From the NCBI GenBank assembly GCA_963746465.1, contig CAVVAY010000005.1:868001-932000 (forward strand): a stretch of 64,000 bases of DNA. Reading direction: 5' to 3'. Shown here piece after piece: positions 60,590-64,000 of this stretch. Position numbers and translations under genes: made by a program. Within the stretch, counting starts at the first letter, position 1. Every line of letters starts with the position of its first letter. The DNA is from CAVVAY01 sp963746465. GTDB taxonomy: Bacteria > Actinomycetota > Actinomycetes > JACCUZ01. A model generated the notes under the pieces. The model was given only the letters and a program-made list of their open reading frames with translations, made no database searches and was not told the DNA's origin.

Positions 60590-62077
60590 TCAGCAGGTGA
60601 CCTTGGCCGCGGCCGTGGACCGCCATTGGCAGGCGTCGACCTGGCGGCGGAGGCTGTCGCGCAGCAGCGCCGACTCGGGCCCCTTGTTGTTCCAGACGTG
60701 CCGGGTGCGGCCCCAGAACCGGATCCCTGGCTGGTTGCTGCCCAGGCCGGTGCGAACGATGACGGTGTCGCGCGGCCCGAGCCTGGTGGCGGGGAAGGTG
60801 TACGCGTGCCCCGACGCATCCCGAACCGTCCAACCCTTCAGGCCCACGCTGAGGATGCCGGTATTCTTCAGCGCGACGTACTCGGCGCGGGCGTTGCGCC
60901 GAGTGTCAGGTCCTGGGGGGTTGTACCGAACACGGGTGAGCTGCACGGCGCGCACGAGCGGCGGCGCGGTCACCGGACGGGTGCCCGGCGGAAGGACGAC
61001 GGTGCCAGCCGGCACTGTGCCGCCGGGCAGGACGGTGAAGGTCCGGGTAGCGCGCGCGGTGGCTCCGGACCTCGCGGTGGCGGTCACCGTCGCGGTGTAG
61101 GAACCCTCCCCGAACACCAGGCTGGTTGACCAGCCGCCGAGCGCGTCGACGTCGGCCTGGAGCCGCCGGCCGGCGACCTCGACGACGACACCGGTGATGT
61201 CGTCGGGCTGGGAGTTGAGGACCTGGCCGGGCAGGCTCGCGGGGGCGCCCACCGGCACGCAGGTCTCGCCCGAGGCCGCAGCCAGTCGCGCCATCGCGGA
61301 GCGGGCGTCACATGCCTGGCCGGCGCCGACGGCGAAGCTGCGCACCTTGACGCCGGACCCGGCGACCGCCGAGAGGGTCGATGCGTCCACCGCCGCCTGG
61401 CCATCGGAGAACAGGAACACCCATTTGGGGCCGGCCGGCGCCCCGGACAGCGTGGACAGCGCCAGCCCGGCTGCCGCGTCGAGATCGGTACCGGTCCCGC
61501 TGAGCGACCGGCCGGTGAACTTCTGGATCGCTCCGCGTTTGACGCTGCGGGCGGCAGTAACCAGCCACGGTTCGGTGCCGGTTCCCACCTGCCCGGGCGC
61601 GATGAAGGTGGCGGCCAGGGCGGAAGGGTGCAGGTCCGCGACGGCTGGCACGGTGGCGAACGCCTCGAGGCCGACGCTGGCTCCCTCGACCGAGCCGGCG
61701 ATCATCTGGTTCAACGCCTGGACCGCGGCGATCTCGCAGTCCAGCGTGTCACCCACCGAGCTGTCACCATTGAGGTCGTCGTTGGCGTCGGAGGCGCCGC
61801 TGCCGTCGCAGTCGGCGCCGCGTTGCTCGCCGGTGGACGCCGAGGCATCGATCACGTACAGCACGGTGGGGGTCCCCGTAGCGGTGGTGGAACCGCTGGA
61901 AACCCGGCCCCGCAGCGGTACGACGGCACCGGCCTGCAGCCCGCTGCCCGGGTCGTCGAACACCACTGTGGTGCCCGCAGCTACCGCGGACACCGGCACT
62001 GGCGAGCCGGCCGTGGCCGCAACCACCAGTCCGCCAGCCAGCAGTGCAGCCCGCGTTCGAACGCCTACCTGTGGCAT
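60590..62077 (-). CDS. secreted VWA protein with Ca-loop insert and C-terminal lamin-tail domain (paralogue 2)
   Basis: 495 aa, co-linear with its neighbour over the full length. Signal peptide to about residue 34; VWA metal site DASAST at 78-83; calcium-loop-like insert DCDGSGASD and DLNGDSSVGD (89-110); GTDLDAA; lamin-tail domain with the same NPPGPDTRRNARAEYV block and RTRHVWNNKG. The first loop has lost one acidic position relative to paralogue 1. ATG 62077 has GGGGGG 3 nt upstream. The two genes are 97 bp apart and may be one transcript. They are exported and perhaps cell-surface; the ligand is unknown. Confidence 0.88.
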   Translation of the reverse strand: MPQVGVRTRAALLAGGLVVAATAGSPVPVSAVAAGTTVVFDDPGSGLQAGAVVPLRGRVSSGSTTATGTPTVLYVIDASASTGEQRGADCDGSGASDANDDLNGDSSVGDTLDCEIAAVQALNQMIAGSVEGASVGLEAFATVPAVADLHPSALAATFIAPGQVGTGTEPWLVTAARSVKRGAIQKFTGRSLSGTGTDLDAAAGLALSTLSGAPAGPKWVFLFSDGQAAVDASTLSAVAGSGVKVRSFAVGAGQACDARSAMARLAAASGETCVPVGAPASLPGQVLNSQPDDITGVVVEVAGRRLQADVDALGGWSTSLVFGEGSYTATVTATARSGATARATRTFTVLPGGTVPAGTVVLPPGTRPVTAPPLVRAVQLTRVRYNPPGPDTRRNARAEYVALKNTGILSVGLKGWTVRDASGHAYTFPATRLGPRDTVIVRTGLGSNQPGIRFWGRTRHVWNNKGPESALLRDSLRRQVDACQWRSTAAAKVTC

Positions 62078-62173
62078 GGTCCCCCCACTTGTGCAGCCCC
62101 GCCCCCTCCGGGAGGCAAAGGTCCGGCTCGCAAAGCCCCCTGCTGGACCCGTCGCGGTCATGCTACGACGAAA

Positions 62174-62209
62174 CGGCCCCCGACCGTGCGTCTTCGCAGG
62201 TCAGGGGCG
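62174..62209 (-). terminator. terminator of the tRNA operon
   Basis: On the minus strand GCCCCTGACC pairs with GGTCGGGGGC around an inner TGCG/CGCA, followed by CGTTTCGT. It lies about 10 nt past the tRNA-Val CCA end. Confidence 0.75.
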
Positions 62210-62219
62210 TTCGTGCTGG

Positions 62220-62294
62220 TGGGCGATACAGGACTTGAACCTGTGACCTCTTCCGTGTCAGGGAAGCGCGCTAGCCAGACTGCGCCAATCGCCC
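62220..62294 (-). tRNA. tRNA-Val (GAC)
   Basis: A 7-bp acceptor stem (GGGCGAT/ATCGCCC), anticodon stem CTTCC/GGAAG with loop CTGACAC giving anticodon GAC, T-arm GGTTCAAGTCC. Discriminator A at 62220 is followed by an encoded CCA (62217-62219). Last of three tRNAs. Confidence 0.97.
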
Positions 62295-62311
62295 GTGCAG
62301 GGTGCAACTCG

Positions 62312-62382
62312 AGGTGGAGACGGGATTTGAACCCGTGTAGACGGCTTTGCAGGCCGTTGCCTCGCCTCTCGGCCACTCCACC
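62312..62382 (-). tRNA. tRNA-Cys (GCA)
   Basis: Acceptor GGTGGAG/CTCCACC, anticodon stem ACGGC/GCCGT with loop CTGCAAA giving anticodon GCA, T-arm GGGTTCAAATCCC, discriminator U as expected for Cys. CCA is not encoded. Middle gene of the cluster. Confidence 0.97.
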
Positions 62383-62415
62383 GAGTGAGGCCGGATGAAG
62401 CCTCGAGTACATCCG

Positions 62416-62488
62416 AGCGGACGACGGGATTCGAACCCGCGACCCTCACCTTGGCAAGGTGATGCTCTACCAACTGAGCCACGTCCGC
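62416..62488 (-). tRNA. tRNA-Gly (GCC)
   Basis: Acceptor GCGGACG/CGTCCGC, anticodon stem TCACC/GGTGA with loop TTGCCAA giving anticodon GCC, T-arm GGGTTCGAATCCC, discriminator U. CCA is not encoded. First gene of the Gly-Cys-Val cluster. Confidence 0.97.
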
Positions 62489-62532
62489 GCGACGTCGGAG
62501 CAGCCTGCCGGCCGCCCCGTCGTGCGAGAGAG

Positions 62533-62562
62533 ACCATAGCCGATCGGCCGGGTCCCGACCAA
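62533..62562 (-). promoter_or_regulatory. promoter of the tRNA operon
   Basis: On the minus strand: -35 TTGGTC (62557-62562), 18-bp spacer, -10 TATGGT (62533-62538), about 45 nt before tRNA-Gly. Confidence 0.65.
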
Positions 62563-62610
62563 AGCGGGCGCTACCGGGAGGCACCCCGTCCACGGCGTCG
62601 CCGGCCCCAC

Positions 62611-62616
62611 TAGGTT
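62611..62616 (+). promoter_or_regulatory. -10 box of leaderless hutH
   Basis: TAGGTT is 7 nt before the hutH ATG at 62624, and no ribosome site is seen. The -35 is weak. Confidence 0.5.
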
Positions 62617-62623
62617 GCCCGCC

Positions 62624-64000
<1,377 letters not shown>

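Overview
The window is a gene-dense, GC-rich chromosomal stretch from an actinobacterium. Signs of this are the base composition, frequent GTG starts, many 4-bp ATGA/GTGA overlaps, and many genes whose start codon lies 6-7 nt after a TANNNT-type -10 box (leaderless transcripts). The gene order dxs - fadB/fadA - rnd - WhiI-like regulator - DUF3000 - hemE - DUF4349 - hemY - hemQ - msrB resembles what I recall from Streptomyces and relatives. I cannot fix the genus; nothing here marks it as a plasmid or phage.

Layout. 0-8.4 kb: TSUP transporter end, dxs, an aminotransferase-V gene and a GH43-like lipoprotein gene that each carry two apparent frameshifts, soxR with a divergent SDR and QueA-like operon. 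8.3-16 kb: fadB-fadA, a methyltransferase with an AlkD-like protein, RNase D, an atypical response regulator, DUF3000. 16-22.4 kb: EamA transporter, hemE, DUF4349 lipoprotein, hemY and hemQ (coproporphyrin-dependent haem route), PAP2 phosphatase, msrB. 22.4-30.5 kb: the LigD-type polymerase, a 1.4-kb spacer with a 6C-type RNA and two small genes, a small secreted protein, a subtilisin-like protease, and a LigD-type ligase. 30.5-41.1 kb: RibD-C-like reductase, then the glycogen-to-trehalose genes treZ, treY and treX, interrupted on the other strand by PPK2 and a GGDEF-EAL protein. 41.1-47.8 kb: glyA with an HTH reading frame fused in frame upstream, and the assimilatory sulfate operon sir - Zn-ribbon - cysH - cysG - cbiX preceded by a 27-aa leader peptide. 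47.8-55.5 kb: AidB-like acyl-CoA dehydrogenase and BrkB (divergent), rsgA with an upstream 15-aa reading frame, phosphatase, flavin disulfide oxidoreductase, LigB-like ligase, Flp pilin. 55.5-62.1 kb: accessory region with small genes, a second 6C-type RNA, a DUF4956-VTC polyphosphate polymerase pair, a membrane protein and two tandem VWA/lamin-tail secreted proteins. 62.2-64 kb: tRNA-Gly-Cys-Val and the start of hutH.

The most interesting region is 56-62 kb. A 6C-type RNA with C6 hairpin loops lies just upstream of DUF4956-VTC. The genes there (DUF4956 and both lamin-tail proteins) have Shine-Dalgarno sites that are runs of five or six G, so the C6 loops could pair with them. A sister 6C RNA lies at 23.6 kb and a possible third, degenerate copy at 24.7 kb. 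All protein calls rest on motifs and family resemblance read by eye; no database search was run.
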